From Diphasiastrum complanatum (Eukaryota; Streptophyta; Lycopodiopsida; Lycopodiales; Lycopodiaceae), in the NCBI GenBank assembly GCA_029204225.1, contig CM055098.1, forward strand, positions 20,745,097 to 20,809,096: a DNA stretch of 64,000 nt, in the 5' to 3' direction. The notes beneath the pieces are model-generated. The model made no database searches and was not told where the DNA came from. It saw only the letters and a list, made by a program, of their open reading frames with translations. This document shows positions 10,936 through 24,730 of this stretch, piece after piece. Position 1 is the first letter of the stretch, and every line of letters begins with the position of its first letter. The translations under genes and the position numbers were made by a program.

Positions 10936-12470
10936 TCAAATGTGTCTCCCCTCATGTGTGAATGGATTTCGATGTTGTTTGCCTTTCTGACAAGCTTCAC
11001 AGAACTTAGTATCGGGTCTTGATATCTTCAGACCTGTGACTATGTTTTTCTTGCACATGTCATACAGGCTCCTCATGTACAGATGATACATTCTCCTGTG
11101 CCAGAGCTGATCTTCATTTTTTGATGCATTTAATATGCTATCAGAATTGCTGATTATCTTGGCTTGGTAGAGATTTACTTCTCTGCATCCAACCATCAAC
11201 AATTTGTTTGTTGTTTTCTCGACCATGCGGCATGTATTGCCATCGAATAATGAATTCCAAGATCTTGGAGACTGATAGCAGATCTTTTCTCAGTGAGGGT
11301 ACGTAGAGTGCTCCTGGCAGCTCTGCTTGACCTGACAATGTTCGCAGCTGTAGAGTCCCAATGTCTTTGACATTGTATCTACTTCCATCACCTAGAATAA
11401 CTGCTCTATTGTTTTCGAGTTTTCTGAAGTCGATCAAGATCTTCTTGTTGCAGGTGATATCAATGACTACATCGTAGTCTTGTTCGGTGTAGCTTGTTGA
11501 AGCTTTATCAAGTATTGTGAAAGCTTCATCACCTCTATCTGTATCTTTTGATGACTCTACAATATTTGCTTTCTCAACTTTGTTTCTTTTTTTTGAATTG
11601 AATCTGCAATCATATGCAGAGTGTCCCTTCTTCTTGTAGTGCATGCAAGGTATTGCTGGATTGAACCTGTATTTGTTGGCTGTATGGCTTGGTTTGTGAC
11701 AGTGATCACAAGAAGAAGATTGTTGATTATCACTACCTCTACTCAAAGACTTTGTGTTCGTCTTGTCGAATCTGGGCTTGTTCTTCTTTTTCTTCCTTCC
11801 TTTTGTGAAGAGAGCTTTCTCTTGATCATTGCTGCCTTCTCCTTCGTCCCTCATCAGCGACAAGACTGATTGCTTTGTTGAATATCATATCTGTTAGACT
11901 CAGGTATGAGCATTCTAAATGGCTGATAGGACGTAGGTAGAGAATTCATGAAGTACATTAGCTGTTGTGGTGCTGGGACCTGGTGCTCCTGTCTTGATGC
12001 AGCGAGTTGAGCGAAGATCGTTCTGAACTTCTCAACGTGCTGGTCCAACTGGTTGCCATCTCATCATATGGATTGTAGCTGATTGTGAAGATGCATCATT
12101 GAAGCTACAGTCCTCACTTTGTACTTCTGTTTTAATCTTTCTCATGCTGCATGGATGCTTTCGTAGTCTTCAATCTGCATGAGTAGATCTTCGTTGATGG
12201 ATGAAAAGATGATCGCCATTGCACGCTCATCCTTCCTGATCCATTCAGCTCTCCTCGGGTCTCCGTCTGGAGGCTGCACCTCTAAGAGTTTGGTCACCGA
12301 CCATATGCCTTCACCCTTCAGAAGTGTTTTGATTTTGAATTTCCATATTCTATAGTTTGTGCCATCAAGACTGATTGCTATTCTTGTCTAGATCATTGTA
12401 GCCATATTTGTGTTGCCTAGAAACTCACTATTCAGATATCAGTTGTAATAACGTCACTGCTCTGATACCA
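10936..12470 (-). pseudogene. Copia fragment H: gag, protease, pre-integrase
   Basis: Read on the minus strand from the primer site at 12470: Gag N-terminus (DGTNYRIWKFKIKTLLKGEG), UBN2 region (QLMYFMNSLPTSYQPF), a zinc-knuckle region (CMHYKKKGHSAYDC, second Cys replaced by Tyr), protease remnant with LYVPSLRKDLLSVSKI, and GAG-pre-integrase (LWHRRMYHLYMRSL, CEACQKGKQHRNPF). The sequence stops before the integrase core at about 10936. Several in-frame stops and a frameshift are present. This is a 5' half of a copia element. Confidence 0.8.
12459..12470 (-). other. Primer-binding site of copia fragment H
   Basis: GCTCTGATACCA is the reverse complement of TGGTATCAGAGC and abuts the LTR at 12471, fixing element orientation as minus. 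Confidence 0.85.
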
Positions 12471-13115
12471 TGTCGCGAACGAGTTTTGTTTCACGAACAG
12501 ATTATTTTCATTTGATTTTCTTGTGCGAAAGCCTGTAGGATCCTAGGCACGCGACTACAGATCACATAATAGAAATCATTCTAGCAATCAAGATAGTGGA
12601 AAATCAGAGAGATGGACAAGAGAGAGAGCAATTATATTATCAGTTTTGATTTTGAGAGCGAGATGATCAGTGTCTCGCTCGTTGGCGACCTGCTGTACAC
12701 TCTGCTCTATCGTTGTGTTCTGCTTGTTGGTAGACTTTCATGCAAAGCTATTTCGTTTCTCTATTTTTCTATATTTTTTGCTCACTATTCTCTCTATCTT
12801 TTTCTCTCAATATCTCTCTATATTCTGTTGATCCAGAATTTAGTTTATATCTTATTGCTAACTGTTTCAGCTGAGCGTGAAGTTCAAAGCTCCATGCCCG
12901 TTGAGCTGCCAGCTGGCATTGCGAAAGATTTTCCTTCGTTTCGTGTCGTGTCATGTCGTGTCTTTTGGTCCTGGAGGCATGTTTGACTTTCACGAATCAT
13001 TCAACCTTCGAGTTTCGCTTCGTGTCGTGTCTTAGGATTTTTGAGGTACGTTGACTTTTGCGAATTGTTCGCCATTCGACCTTTGCTTCATGTCGCTTCA
13101 CTTTGCGTCACGACA
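12471..13115 (-). repeat. 5' LTR of copia fragment H
   Basis: Spans TGTCGCGAACG to CGTCACGACA; the outer TGTCG/CGACA form a short inverted repeat and give the TG...CA ends of an LTR. Length 645 bases. The right part has several CGTGTCGTGTC-type short repeats. The matching 3' LTR is not in the window. Confidence 0.75.
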
Positions 13116-14160
13116 AAGTTGCAAGAGTTCACAATTTCTGACACTTCCCAATTCTTTAACAACCTTGAATCATGTTTGTGAGCAATGTGCTTTATCAAAG
13201 TCACATAGATTACCTTACAAGAGATCTACAACAAGGTCAAGTAAGCCTTTTCAACTTGTGCGTTTAGATATTCATGGTGTTACTACAATTAGCAATGGAG
13301 GTGCTAAAATGTATGTGACTTTTATTGATGATTTTAGTAGATTTTATTGGGTCTATGTATTAAAAAACAAGGATGATGTGTTTGATTTCTTTGTCAACTT
13401 CAAGATTGCAAGGGAGGTCTAATTCTCTACCAAGATCAAGTGCTTGAGGAGTGACAATGATGGTGAGTACATTTCTATCAAGTTCAAGGCATTTTGTGAT
13501 GCAAATGGGATCAAGAGGGAGTACACAAGCCCAAGGACACCACAACAAAATGGAGTGGCCAAGAGGAAGAATAGAACCTTATGTGAAGGTGCCAAAGGCA
13601 TGAGGTTAGGTGCAAATCTTCCTAGATCCTTTTGGGATCAAGCTTTGTTGTTTGCTAATTTTCTATGCAATAGATGGCCGAGTGTGGTATTGGATGGAAA
13701 ATCTCTATTGAGATGTTGTTTGGTAGAAGGCCGAGTGTGAAGTTTTTCAAAACTTTTGGATGCATTTGCTATATCAATATCACTCTTGACGATAGGACAT
13801 AGGAGGATCCATCTTCAAGAAAAGGTATTTTTGTTGGTTATAGTGAGGTGAGCAAAAGTTTTTATTCCTTCAACTAAGAAAGTGGTCATTGGAATAGATG
13901 ACATTTTTTATGAGAGAAACTTTCCAAACGTGTCTTCAAGTGGTGGTGTGGATGCTGGATCTAACATTCTTGATGATGACCTTGTTGATGATACTTTGGA
14001 TGTTGATGTTGAAGAGCCTATTTCAAATCAAAAGACAAGGAGGACATCAAGGCAAAGGCAACAACCTTTGAGACTCACTTATGATGAGAATCATAAGCAA
14101 GTGGAAGTTACTCAGATCTTGCTAATAGACAATAAGTTCTTTGTTAATTTGGATACATAA
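13116..14160 (+). pseudogene. Copia fragment G: integrase region
   Basis: Plus-strand remnant starting in the zinc-binding pre-integrase (CEQCALSKSHRLPYKRS), then the integrase core with RLDIHGV, FIDDFSRFYWVYVLKNKDD, LRSDNDGEYIS and TPQQNGVAKRKNRTL. In the last motif the usual catalytic Glu (VAERKNR) is Lys. Stops at 13420 and 13738 and shifts split the frame. The last piece (13882-14160) is the acidic linker between integrase and RT. It abuts the LTR of fragment H at 13115. Confidence 0.8.
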
Positions 14161-14164
14161 AGTA

Positions 14165-14640
14165 CACCATTAAGCTGTCTAGTGATGCCATCAGAGAATT
14201 GTAGTCGAATAGAGCCTTGGCGTTTGACTTGATGTGAACTGGAGTCACCAAAGAAGATGTACTTCGATTATGTAATTGTGAGTGTAGAGAAGTCGTCTTT
14301 GCATGGCGTCATGTGCTGAGAGGCACCTGAATCGAGATACCATTGATGGGCACCTCTGATGGGTTGATCTTGTACCATCAGCGCTTTCTCATCTTCTTGC
14401 GAATCTCTGACTGTGTCAGAGTTGCCTTGTTGCTGCTGCATCTTTTTCCTGGCTTCATTATGCTTGAGGACACGACAGTCCTTGATATCATGGTTGGTTC
14501 TTTTGCAGTACCTGCAAAATAGCTTGGTCTTGGACGATGATTGGTTGTGCTGTTGCTGTTGTGGTTGCAAAGCTGCTGGCTGTTCTGCCTTTGTCTTCTT
14601 GTCCTTGAAGCCTTTCTTCTTCTTGGACTTGTGTAGAGGA
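14165..14640 (-). pseudogene. Copia fragment I: gag zinc knuckle and protease
   Basis: Minus-strand frame with a Gln-rich stretch, CCHC knuckle CRYCKRTNHDIKDC and the protease motif WYLDSGASQHMT. It represents the gag/protease junction of a third copia copy, in opposite orientation to fragment G. A frameshift lies upstream of the knuckle. The ends are not defined. Confidence 0.8.
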
Positions 14641-15144
14641 CTCTATGCAAGTGGATGGTGTTTATCATGGAATGGATGCAACTAATGGATCTGGAAAAAA
14701 ATATTTTGTTCAATGGCTTTGATGGTCAAGTGAAAAATCAAGAGGTTGATCTCAAAGGGCTTTAACTACACAAAAAAAAAAAAAGGTGACAATTTGGAGC
14801 TAGAGTCAAGAGCATCAAAGGGAAGTCAAATGGCAAAGATACTTTGGATTTGTTTTTGCAAGTTATTGAAGAGTCAGGTAAGATCAAAGGAGCAGCAAGG
14901 AAGTGTTTTTCAAGTTTATTTTACTTGTTCTATCTCATGTTTGAGCCGTAATAACTTGCAAACTTTTTATGTTTAGTGTATAAGCAATTATTGGTGAAGT
15001 GAGTGAATATGAAAGTTGTGTACAAATTACTTGGATGTACATGTCATAATACTAAAAGATTGCTTGACAGTTCTTCGTGTATTTGTGAATTGGTAGGAAT
15101 GTCATGACATGTGGTTTGCTTCCAACTTTTAAATCTCATACTTT

Positions 15145-16410
<1,266 letters not shown>

Positions 16411-16535
16411 TATTTCTTCCGTGCCATTGTTACGCTCTTCAAAAATGCAATTTGTTAAACTAGGAAAATATCCTACTATATTTTCAAATTCGCATGGCCT
16501 TCCATCAATGTATGTATACTTTCCACATCCCACCA
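16411..16535 (-). pseudogene. SET-domain-like fragment (copy 2)
   Basis: The reverse complement aligns with the middle of the SET-like gene at 19033-19542: both read YIDG, then LTNC-FEERTNGxEE. On the plus strand TCTTCAAAAATGCAATTTGT corresponds to TCTTCAAAATCACAATTCGT at 19197. It is joined directly to the end of a plus-strand Tnp2 remnant. Confidence 0.6.
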
Positions 16536-16543
16536 ACTCATCC

Positions 16544-17760
<1,217 letters not shown>

Positions 17761-17904
17761 CAATTTCCTTTTGTGCATTGCACAAGGCCTACCACTCGAG
17801 CTGATGCATCACGTAGGACCAAGAGCGCAGAAGAGGTGGGTTTGAGCCATCTAGCAGTCTCAGACACCTCTAAGAGTCCCTTTGACTCAAATGAGAAATC
17901 CGCC

Positions 17905-17986
17905 ATTGAGGGTGAGGATGAGGATGAGGATGAGGGTGAGGATGAGGATGAGGATGAGGATGAAGATGAGGATGAGGGTGAGTCTC
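17905..17986. repeat. GAGGAT hexamer repeat
   Basis: About a dozen GAGGAT/GAGGGT units. They give an Asp/Glu run in one frame (90-residue frame 17773-18042) and His/Pro in the complement. Repeat-driven composition makes neither frame good evidence for a protein. Confidence 0.85.
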
Positions 17987-18031
17987 ATGATGGAGAGGAT
18001 GACCTTGAGCTTGAGGCCATGCCAGCAGTGC

Positions 18032-18236
18032 CTCCACGATGACAGCTTCTGAGGCGAGCAACTAGAGGGGAGAGCACGCAATACTCAGCATAGATCATAG
18101 TCACATACTCTAGGCTCTAGCATAGTGTCTCCACGACGACAGCTTCCGAGGCGAGCAACTAGAGGGGGGAGAATGCAATACTCAGCATAAATAGCATAAA
18201 TGATAGTGACATACTCTAGGCTCTAGCATAGTAGTT
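18032..18236. repeat. Two tandem copies of a ~97-108 bp unit
   Basis: CTCCACGATGACAGCTTC at 18032 recurs as CTCCACGACGACAGCTTC at 18129; both run on to ACTCTAGGCTCTAGCATAG. The second copy has a small internal expansion (CATAAATAGCATAAATGATAG). Confidence 0.85.
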
Positions 18237-18247
18237 ATACATATTAC

Positions 18248-18646
18248 TCATGAGGCCTCAATATTAAGCCTGGAGGCTACGCTGAATAGAAGTAGAGAAG
18301 TCGCCAAACGAGATGTCTTTGCTCCAATATACAATGCGATCTTTGATTCTTTTCGCAATTTTCTTTCTTCTCTAGACAAAAGTGCCTCCTCATCTTGTTC
18401 ATTGTGTCTAGCTGCAATATTGTTCTCGTACATATCATCCAACATGTCTCCCATGACGTCAAATTCATCATTCATTGGAAGCTCATTTTCATCGTTGGAA
18501 CTTGTTTGCGAAGAAGTAGATCTAGATGAGCTAGATTCAGATGCATTAGTCTCTTGATTAATGAGCTCATCAATTTCCATCATCTCTATTAAACCTTGAC
18601 GTAGATGATGAGGTAATTGCTTTATATGTGGACCGTTGTATTGCAT
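18248..18646 (-). pseudogene. Probable N-terminal part of a CACTA Tnp2
   Basis: A 132-residue acidic and Ser-rich frame ending in ALYIGAKTSRLATSLLLFSV. This last stretch lines up with SLYTRCKVSKLSATLLLYNL of the Tnp2 remnant at 15.5 kb, the segment that precedes the transposase core. The rest of Tnp2 is missing downstream. Upstream on the same strand lies a SET-like tail (18735-18800). Assignment rests on this short alignment, so it is moderate at best. Confidence 0.5.
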
Positions 18647-18734
18647 TCATCGTCTACGTCGACCATTATGAGGATTATTGTCTCCAACACTAAATGAGGA
18701 TGAAGAATCCTATATATCAAAATAACAAGAAGTA

Positions 18735-18800
18735 GGTTGAAACAATGCTTGATAAACATTTTCTCCCAATAGTTGATAGATCTAAATGTTGCATATGAAT
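18735..18800 (-). pseudogene. SET-domain-like C-terminal tail (copy 3)
   Basis: Minus-strand ATFRSINYWEKMFIKHCFN parallels CATRSIRFGEELFIKYSFN at the end of the SET-like gene at 19.0 kb. At DNA level TTGATAAACATTTTCTCCCA matches TTGATGAACAATTCCTCTCC. It is a partial duplicate located between the SET-like gene and the Tnp2 N-terminal piece. Confidence 0.55.
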
Positions 18801-19032
18801 ATAAATTATCTCTTATTTGAAAAAGTATGAACATACCAATGTATCTATTAGACAGATTTGTCTTTTCAACTTGTTAACATTCAATGAACTCAAAGACGAA
18901 TAATGCTCCTAACATTTAATCTAGGCAAATGACGAATAATGCTCCTAACATTTGACATATTTAATGACACAAACCAAATACAATCAAGATGCATGGATTA
19001 TACATTTCTACATATCAACAAAATTTAAATCT

Positions 19033-19542
19033 TCACATTTGACTTATTGTCTTTTGCAAACATTTGGGTAGAGGACGGTTGAAACTATACTTGATGAACA
19101 ATTCCTCTCCAAACCTGATAGATCTAGTGGCACAGACCATTACATAAGTGCCCTTTACATTGCTAGTAAAATATTCTTCTTTTCCATTGGTGCGTTCTTC
19201 AAAATCACAATTCGTCAATAGAGGGTGGCCAATGGAACTATTTATATATGCAGCAATGTTTCCATGCACATCTGGATGTCCATCAATGTATGTACGATTT
19301 GCCCTTGAGATGTTGCCTCCTTGCATGGGCTGCTCGTCTAAAGAACGAGCATTTGAATTCAAGCCATATACTTGCATCCTCCATTGGTGACAACACAAAG
19401 CATGCCAATCACCCCAATTGTATTGAGGTCCTGCATATGGCATCAATGTCACAACACTATTTAAAGGGACCTCAATACTACTCAATGCAAAAAGGCCCAA
19501 ACCAGCCTCAGAAAAGTGTCCACTAGGCATGATCATGTACAT
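19033..19542 (-). CDS. SET-domain-like protein (copy 4, longest)
   Basis: A 169-residue frame without internal stops. It has the SET opening (PSGHFSEAGLGLFALSSIEV), the central motif GNIAAYINSSIGHPLLTNC in place of RFxNHSCxPN, and the closing GEELFIKYSF in place of GEExxxDY. The family normally transfers methyl groups from S-adenosylmethionine to lysine; the altered NHSC motif leaves this open. It lies on the same strand between a transposase-associated domain (20112-20330) and a Tnp2 N-terminal piece (18248-18646), which suggests it is cargo or a domain of a CACTA element. It may be one exon of a longer gene; the first Met is not proven. Confidence 0.6.
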   Translation of the reverse strand: MYMIMPSGHFSEAGLGLFALSSIEVPLNSVVTLMPYAGPQYNWGDWHALCCHQWRMQVYGLNSNARSLDEQPMQGGNISRANRTYIDGHPDVHGNIAAYINSSIGHPLLTNCDFEERTNGKEEYFTSNVKGTYVMVCATRSIRFGEELFIKYSFNRPLPKCLQKTISQM

Positions 19543-19676
19543 TCGACCAGCGTTTGGGCTTTTTTGTGAAACTCATCTTCCAACAAAAAACATTTGAACC
19601 ACACCTTTAATGGAAGAAAACAAGGGCTACACACCTTCCTAGAATTGGGAGTGTTGGTTGCCTTTAACTCTTTCAT

Positions 19677-19819
<143 letters not shown>

Positions 19820-19860
19820 CGTGAATGAGTCTATTATGGGTGATTGAATATGGAAATCAA

Positions 19861-20036
19861 GATTAACTACATCTAATCATTCTATTTGGATTTTTTCTTT
19901 TAGAAGCAAGTGAGAGATTAACTTCATCTAATCATTCTATTTGGATTTTTTCTTTTAGAAGCAAGTGAGAGATTAACTTCATCTAAATATTTTATTTGGA
20001 TTTTTCCTTTTAGAAGCAAGTGAGAGATTAACTTCA
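19861..20036. repeat. 55-bp tandem repeat, 3.2 copies
   Basis: GATTAACTTCATCTAATCAT units start at 19861, 19916, 19971 and 20026, an exact period of 55. The first two copies are nearly identical; the third is slightly diverged; the fourth is cut short. Confidence 0.95.
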
Positions 20037-20111
20037 AAGTATCGTGACACTCATCCTATCGCTCAATATTTATTGGCCAAACTATACTTGAAGTGTCATA
20101 AGGGTCAAAGA

Positions 20112-20330
20112 TTAAAGCATTTCCGAAAAACACTTTAAAAAGTTTACCTCTTGTACTCTTGGATTCTCTGTGCGCACTCCATTGGCCCAAATATGATCGT
20201 TGACAATACTCGTTGTCCGAATCCTAAGGCCTTTGCATTGTGTGCATGTACATGATATCCTCTCATCATATTCTGGTTGAAACTGGTCCAATAATCCAAT
20301 TGCAAATTGCACAAATTCTTTCGGTGTCAT
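20112..20330 (-). pseudogene. Transposase-associated domain of a CACTA element
   Basis: A 72-residue minus-strand frame with EFVQFAI, then ISCTCTQCKGLRIR, VNDHIWANGV, the pattern of the plant transposase-associated domain (two CxxC-like cysteines followed by V-x-x-H-I-x-x-x-G). In CACTA elements this domain precedes Tnp2. Here the SET-like gene follows on the same strand, then the Tnp2-like piece. Confidence 0.55.
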
Positions 20331-20339
20331 TCAAGTGAA

Positions 20340-21100
20340 AATTGGCAAATTCTAACATGTGACAAAAATTGACAAAATAGTCTTTGTACATTTAGTGCAT
20401 TTTGAACCTTCATTTGTGATGGAGTGGTGTCTTGGCTTTCCAAAGAGCAATATACTATATCCAAAGAGCAAATCGGATTACATCACTATTACAAATAAAA
20501 AAATTATGACATAAATCAATATACATACATGTGATGGATCAATAGGCGGTCTACGTCGACTAATAGAAGATCTTGAAGATGAACCAGTCAATAGTTGTTC
20601 ATTGTACTTCAGTCATGATTGCTCCTTTTTTCTGTGATCGAGCTCAATTCTTTTTTCTTTCTCTAAATCACGTGGAGGTACAATAATTTTCCTAGAATTC
20701 ATAATTCCAATCAAATGTCATTGTAAGAATAAATTTGCAAGAAAAATTATACACTCATATTCAAATAACAAATAAAGTGCAATTGATGTCAATATCAATA
20801 ACAATATATACCTGCTGTTGCGATCATGAGGTGAATCGCTATCTGATTATGATGACATCGTCGATGACATATACACACTGTAGCCAGCTACTCTATACCA
20901 CATCATAAGTAATCATTATGAGACCGTATGTTCTAAACAAATATAATAAACTCTGTTAAAGACATGCCAACATCTAATCCATGTATATTCTACTTATGCT
21001 TAATGTAAATCTAATATTCTAGTAACATTGTTATCAAGAAAATTGCTTGGGTGGGGAAACACATGACGAGCAATCAAAATGAGGTTCATATTGACAAATG
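20340..21100. other. AT-rich stretch, no gene seen
   Basis: No coding region recognised. It separates the CACTA/SET remnants from the palindrome-flanked gene. Confidence 0.5.
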
Positions 21101-21124
21101 TTAGACATCAGTAGATCACGCATA

Positions 21125-21170
21125 ATTTATCCATGCGATATCCACGCGTGGATGTTCCACGCGTTTTTTT
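21125..21170. repeat. Left palindrome cluster (ATCCACGCGTGGAT type)
   Basis: ATCCATGCGATATCCACGCG followed by TGGATGTTCCACGCG: two to three copies of the ATCCACGC/GCGTGGAT half-site in both orientations. The same half-site is found many times at 24180-24720, on the other side of the gene at 22364-23410. Confidence 0.7.
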
Positions 21171-22363
21171 TCTCTCTCTTGGCACGTGAGAGGGTCCCCC
21201 ACATGGGCTTGCATGCTTCAAATGTCATTCAATATTCTCATAATCTTTTCTAGATTTCATGAGAATATTTTATTGTAAGATTTTACATAAAATATATTTT
21301 TTAATATGATGGAATGTAAAAAAATCTCAAAGATCATTATGGTAGTATTTAATTGTTAAAACTAGTTTTATATTGTTATAAATTTTATTTTTCTTGAGAT
21401 TTGACATACAAGACAAAATCATGAGATAAGAAATAGTACATATTATTAATAAACAAGTAATTTGACAAGTTTTTTAAGATTTTATGACATAGTATTATGT
21501 CAAATCGGTGATGTCATAAAACATTTAGTTTATTAATAATCTAGGTGTCATAGATTTGATATAATTTGATGACATAATTACATGGTCAAATAATTTTTTT
21601 TTGCTTTTGTCATGTGGCCTCTTAAATGGTTGCATGGGTTCATTTAGATTCATGATCAAAAGCATTTATGTTATATTGAGGACCTTAGTGATATGTGACC
21701 TATATGATAAATCTTTTTAATTGTTGGTGTGTGACCTATATAACCTTATATGAAATCATAGTAATTAGTTGAAATATCATTTAGCATTGTAATAAAGATG
21801 TTGATCAATGGTGTGTTATCTAGTATATGATTTCTTGCATACAAAGCAACCATAGGTAGAAAGGGCGAATGCATATTGCTCGTCATGAGATACCGTGGCA
21901 CACTAGGCAAATCCAAAGAGATTTACCTTGAGATCATCACTCATCTTAGAAAAGAGTTTAAACTAAGAGCTTCGAACATTGACTGCTATGTGGTCTTTAA
22001 ATTAGTTGAGATAGGCCTGCATCCACGCGAAACTTGAATGCCAATAAAATGGCATTTCTGCGAGCATTCTTGCTCCTCTTCTTTTGCTTTCAAGTTTTAT
22101 AGGTTTTCTAATCTAGTGTTTAGTGCCCTTGCTTGCTATTGCTCTTCTAAGCTCTATAGATCTTGCTTGCTTGCTTTTGGTTGCTCTTCATTGCTAGTGA
22201 TCTTGCTCTTGCTTTTGCTTGCTCTATTGATCTTCTTTATTCTTGCTTACTATTAATCTATTGCTTTCTATTCATTGCTTACTCTTCTAATCTAAAATTC
22301 TTCAATACTCTTTCACTCCCATTATCCACTACTTTCTAACTTTTAAAGTTTTTCTTTGATACA

Positions 22364-23410
22364 ATGTCTTCAAGTGGAAGGTCAAGTGGGAGACCATCTA
22401 GGAGAAGAGCTCGTGAGGAGCCCGAAGAATATAATCAAGAGTGGTTTGAGAATCTATCTCCTCAACAAAGAGATAGAATCAAAAACCTTGTGTTATCTTC
22501 TTCGGGTGAATCATCCGAGAGAAGAGCTTCCGAAGATGTCCCTTCCCAAGAATCGTGTAGTGTGTATTATGATCTTAATCCACGTGGTGGAGTTATAAAA
22601 AATACGCGTGGCAATGTAGTTCATGCCCGTTTGCGTGATTTAGTTGCTTTATATTTTGGTAAAGATTACATGTTCGATTGGTCCTCCCAATCGCTTGAAG
22701 ACAAAAATAAAATAATAGAGACTTTGTATTCTGAATTCCCTCAATCCAATGCTTTTAGTAGGACTTGGGCCTTGAATACAATGTGCCTTTGGATTCAAAA
22801 CAAAAGGCAATTGATGAGAAGAGCTGTGGAGGAAGGTGAAAGGGGAATTGTTTCAAAACAATCCCCAAAAGTATGAACAACAACGTCAGGCCGCCGCCGA
22901 GAAGCTCTTAAAACATGGCCAAAGTCACTTGGGATCGGGAGGAAGGGGCAATTTAGAGGCCCAATTTGTAAGTGCAATATGTTTTAATATGATTCTATTT
23001 TTGTAATGAGATTGTTAATGTTTTTTATTGCTAAACTATATTTTTTTGTTGAATGTAGCTTAGTGATTTTGGAAGACACATGACCGCCGCGGAGTACAAG
23101 CAAGGTTACGATCATGGATATGCCGGCCTTAAGGCTTTTATGGAATCTCATGGATTGTTTCCAATCGTAAACTCTTAACCTTTATTGTTTTGTGATTGTT
23201 TACTTTGTGGTTTACAAGTAAGTTTAATCTCAATTTAATTAAATCTTTGATTCTATTTTGTAGAGAGGCTCTACAACTTCACGTGTTCGTGATGTGGAAG
23301 AAAATGTGGAAGAGAACGTGGAAGAGTACGTGAATGAAAGCGAAGGGAAGTTTGAAGATGTGGACACCAACGTACACCTACAAGATGTAAGGCCTTGTAG
23401 AGGTTTTTAA
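22364..23410 (+). CDS. Spliced gene, possible Ptta/En/Spm-type transposon protein
   Basis: Three exons can be proposed: 22364-22967, 23059-23166, 23264-23410, with donors TTT|GTAAGT and ATC|GTAAAC and acceptors TGTAG|CTT and TTGTAG|AGA. Exon 1 (ATG at 22364) is Ser/Arg-rich, then GNVVHARLRDLVALYFGKDY, FDWSSQSLEDKNKIIETLYS, WALNTMCLWIQNKRQLMRR. Near 22835 the frame must shift by one base to continue into KYEQQRQAAAEKLLKHGQSH; without the shift the frame ends at 22876. Exon 2 has FGRHMTAAEYKQGYDHGYAG; exon 3 is acidic with VEENVEE repeats. The W...K..I...L...F...R pattern recalls plant transposase family 24, but this is tentative. Flanking palindromes suggest it belongs to a DNA transposon. Confidence 0.5.
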
Positions 23411-24184
23411 ATTAAATGTAAGGCCTTGTAGAAGGCAATGTAGGAAGAGAGAATTTATTCTCTCATCAATGTACTTGTTTTTAAATCAATCAATATAATG
23501 TTTTGGCATCACATCATTCTTGCAAAATTTTTGAATGCATATATTCTTAATCCATGAATGCAAATGTATAGTCTATTGAATGCACATCAGTTGATTGCAA
23601 ATGTATCTATTGATGTATTCAATGCAATGTATAGTCTATTTAATGCACATCTATGCAATGCAAATGTATCCATTAATGAATTCAATGCAATGTATCTATT
23701 TTAGCACATGATTTGCATGCTAGAATGCACAATAAAAAGTAATGGAAAGCACAATGGAAAGTAATGGAAATAGATAACACATTAAGTTATCAACTAAATA
23801 TCAAATGAATCAAAATAAATGTGAATTTACCTTTACTATTGTATCTCCATTGTTTTGCAATCTTTGCTTTTCCTTTTGCATGCACTTGGTCTTTGAATCC
23901 TTTGCAATAAAAGCTCATTTTTCATATCCAAACAAACCTACATCACAAACAAAAAAGATCTTAAAACTTATGATCACAAAACACTTACTATTAACATCCA
24001 TCAATGAACTAAAAATCCTAAACACTATCAATCTTCTCACTCACATTCAGCCTCATCTCATTCTCACTCCCATCTATACTCTCTTTTCTCTCTCTCTCAC
24101 AACACAAAAATAGAAAGTCACCTCTAGTTTCGGAGCAAACATTTTGGTTCGCACCAAATATTTTTTTTTTGGACAAAAAATTTT

Positions 24185-24715
24185 GCGTGGATTATCCACA
24201 TGTGGATAATCCACGCAAATTCCAGAAACCTTTCCACGTAGATACCGTGTGGATATAAAAAAAAAATTATCCACGCGGTATCCATGGCCTCAAGTCTCTA
24301 GATTTTGCGTAGATAAAGCGAATTTCGCGTGGATAATCCACGCGTGGATAATTATCCATGCAGTATCCATGCAGTATCCACGCAAAAGTCGAGCCTTTTT
24401 TATTTTACTTTTACTATGGCGTGGATTATCCATGCAAAATTAAAATTTCTATTTCCGACTCCGGGTGTCCGAGGTTTGCCCGGCTGCCAATAGTTGGACT
24501 TGGCGTGGATAATCCACGCATGGATAATCCATGCATTTTGAATTTCATGACATCCGGCCGATCTGCTGCCGGAAAAGACATTTGCGTGGAACATCCACGT
24601 GTGGATAATCCACGCACTTGTATCCATGCGTATATCCACGCCAATCCACGGCTATATCCATGCAAAAAAAAATTTGCCCGCGCGTCCTCCTTTGTATTGT
24701 GCGTGGATATTTGCT
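24185..24715. repeat. Right palindrome array (GCGTGGATAATCCACGC)
   Basis: Around twenty ATCCACGC or GCGTGGAT half-sites (with ATCCATGC variants) in about 530 bases. They include a perfect 32-base palindrome at 24185-24216 (GCGTGGATTATCCACA followed by its exact reverse complement) and several GCGTGGATAATCCACGC units at about 24326, 24503 and 24583. Spacing is irregular. Subterminal protein-binding repeats of a DNA transposon are a reasonable reading, but no end sequences or target duplication were found. Confidence 0.75.
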
Positions 24716-24730
24716 ATATGTGTTCTTGTG

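Noticed and set aside
17773-18042. Acidic 90-residue open frame
   Set aside because: Most of it is the GAGGAT hexamer repeat; the complementary strand gives equally long frames, so this is not evidence of a gene.
22038-22256. Leu/Phe/Ser-rich frame before the spliced gene
   Set aside because: Comes from a TTGCT-rich low-complexity tract; hydrophobicity is compositional.
24185-24715. CRISPR-like array
   Set aside because: Repeats are palindromic half-sites with irregular spacing and variants, in a plant genome; no constant repeat/spacer pattern.
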